Source: JAFEBO01 sp036392375
GTDB lineage: Bacteria; Planctomycetota; Phycisphaerae; Phycisphaerales; UBA1924
DNA: 12,843 nt
Assembly (NCBI GenBank): GCA_036392375.1
Contig: DASVYC010000122.1
Span: forward strand, 1-12,843
Direction of reading: 5' to 3'
In this document: positions 12,651 through 12,843 of the stretch, one piece after another
How positions within the stretch are numbered: position 1 is the stretch's first letter
How the letters are laid out: each line of letters starts with the position of its first letter
The notes under the pieces: generated by a model
Seen by the model: the letters and a program-made list of their open reading frames with translations, nothing else
What the model was told of the DNA's origin: nothing
The model's database searches: none
Program-made: the position numbers and the translations under genes

Positions 12651-12843
12651 ATGCCCTCCCCCATCACCATGTCCGCCGGCCGCCTCAACGTCCCCGCAAA
12701 CCCCATCATCCCCTTCATCGAAGGCGACGGCACCGGCCCCGACATCTGGCGTGCCTCCGTCCGCGTCATCGACGCCGCCGTCAACAAAGCCTCCGGCGGC
12801 AAGTACAAAATCCACTGGCACGAAGTCCTCGCCGGCGAGAAAG
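12651..12843 (+). CDS. icd: Isocitrate dehydrogenase, N-terminal 64 residues; runs off the right edge
   Basis: The frame opens at ATG 12651 and continues beyond the window. The start (MPSPITMSAGRLNVPANP) leads into IPFIEGDGTGPDIWRAS, the beta-decarboxylating dehydrogenase N-terminal motif, then VIDAAVNKASGGKYKIHWHEVLAGEK. This matches the start of E. coli-type NADP-dependent isocitrate dehydrogenase, where the same place reads approximately WMEIYTGEK. The enzyme converts isocitrate to 2-oxoglutarate and CO2 in the citric acid cycle in the cytoplasm. The substrate-binding serine and the coenzyme-specific residues lie outside the window, so NADP specificity is inferred from the family type. It is divergent from the amidohydrolase pair. 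Confidence 0.88.
   Translation, partial: MPSPITMSAGRLNVPANPIIPFIEGDGTGPDIWRASVRVIDAAVNKASGGKYKIHWHEVLAGEK

Noticed and set aside
12510..12821. N-terminal extension of the active amidohydrolase
   Set aside because: It would overlap the start of icd and precede a clear signal peptide at 12509, and its sequence is Gly/Asp-rich shadow.

Overview
The window looks like chromosomal DNA of a planctomycete, most likely a member of the Phycisphaerae. The evidence is a GC-rich sequence, a secreted protein ending in two dockerin-like calcium loops of the type common in that class, a VPxPG-type (PEP-CTERM-like) sorting tail, several secreted amidohydrolase-family proteins, and weak or absent Shine-Dalgarno sites at many starts. 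The assignment is an inference from protein style; no rRNA marker is present. I found no prophage, insertion sequence, CRISPR array or toxin system.

Layout. 1-1570 (minus): the start of a secreted amidohydrolase-like protein that runs off the left edge, preceded by a secreted protein with a membrane-anchor sorting tail. 1809-2438 (plus): a four-helix membrane protein of unknown function. 2707-3936 (plus): a phosphofructokinase with the signature of the pyrophosphate-dependent type; a hairpin can mask its ribosome binding site and a strong intrinsic terminator follows. 4147-4989 (plus): a secreted protein with a jelly-roll-like body and a dockerin-like tail. 5045-6352 (minus): Kdo transferase (waaA), directly behind tRNA-Val(TAC) at 6357-6430. 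6431-6758: a 328-base gene-free stretch full of GC-rich palindromes. 6759-8276 (plus): ffh, the signal recognition particle GTPase, followed after 27 bases by a membrane-bound SpoIIE/RsbU-type phosphatase (8304-9740). 9768-12509 (minus): two secreted amidohydrolase-family genes in tandem. 12651-12843 (plus): the first 64 codons of isocitrate dehydrogenase.

The genes do not form one pathway. Housekeeping genes (pfp, waaA, tRNA-Val, ffh, icd) are mixed with lineage-specific envelope proteins. Three points deserve attention. First, of the three amidohydrolase-like proteins only 11148-12509 keeps its metal-binding histidines; its neighbour has lost all of them, and the fragment at the left edge lacks at least the first pair. 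Second, several families of short palindromes occur, including one inserted in frame inside waaA that encodes the peptide PLADARGS, and a 99-base head-to-head pair shaped like a REPIN. Third, two degenerate 7-8-base tandem repeats lie in the gaps flanking the 11148-12509 gene.
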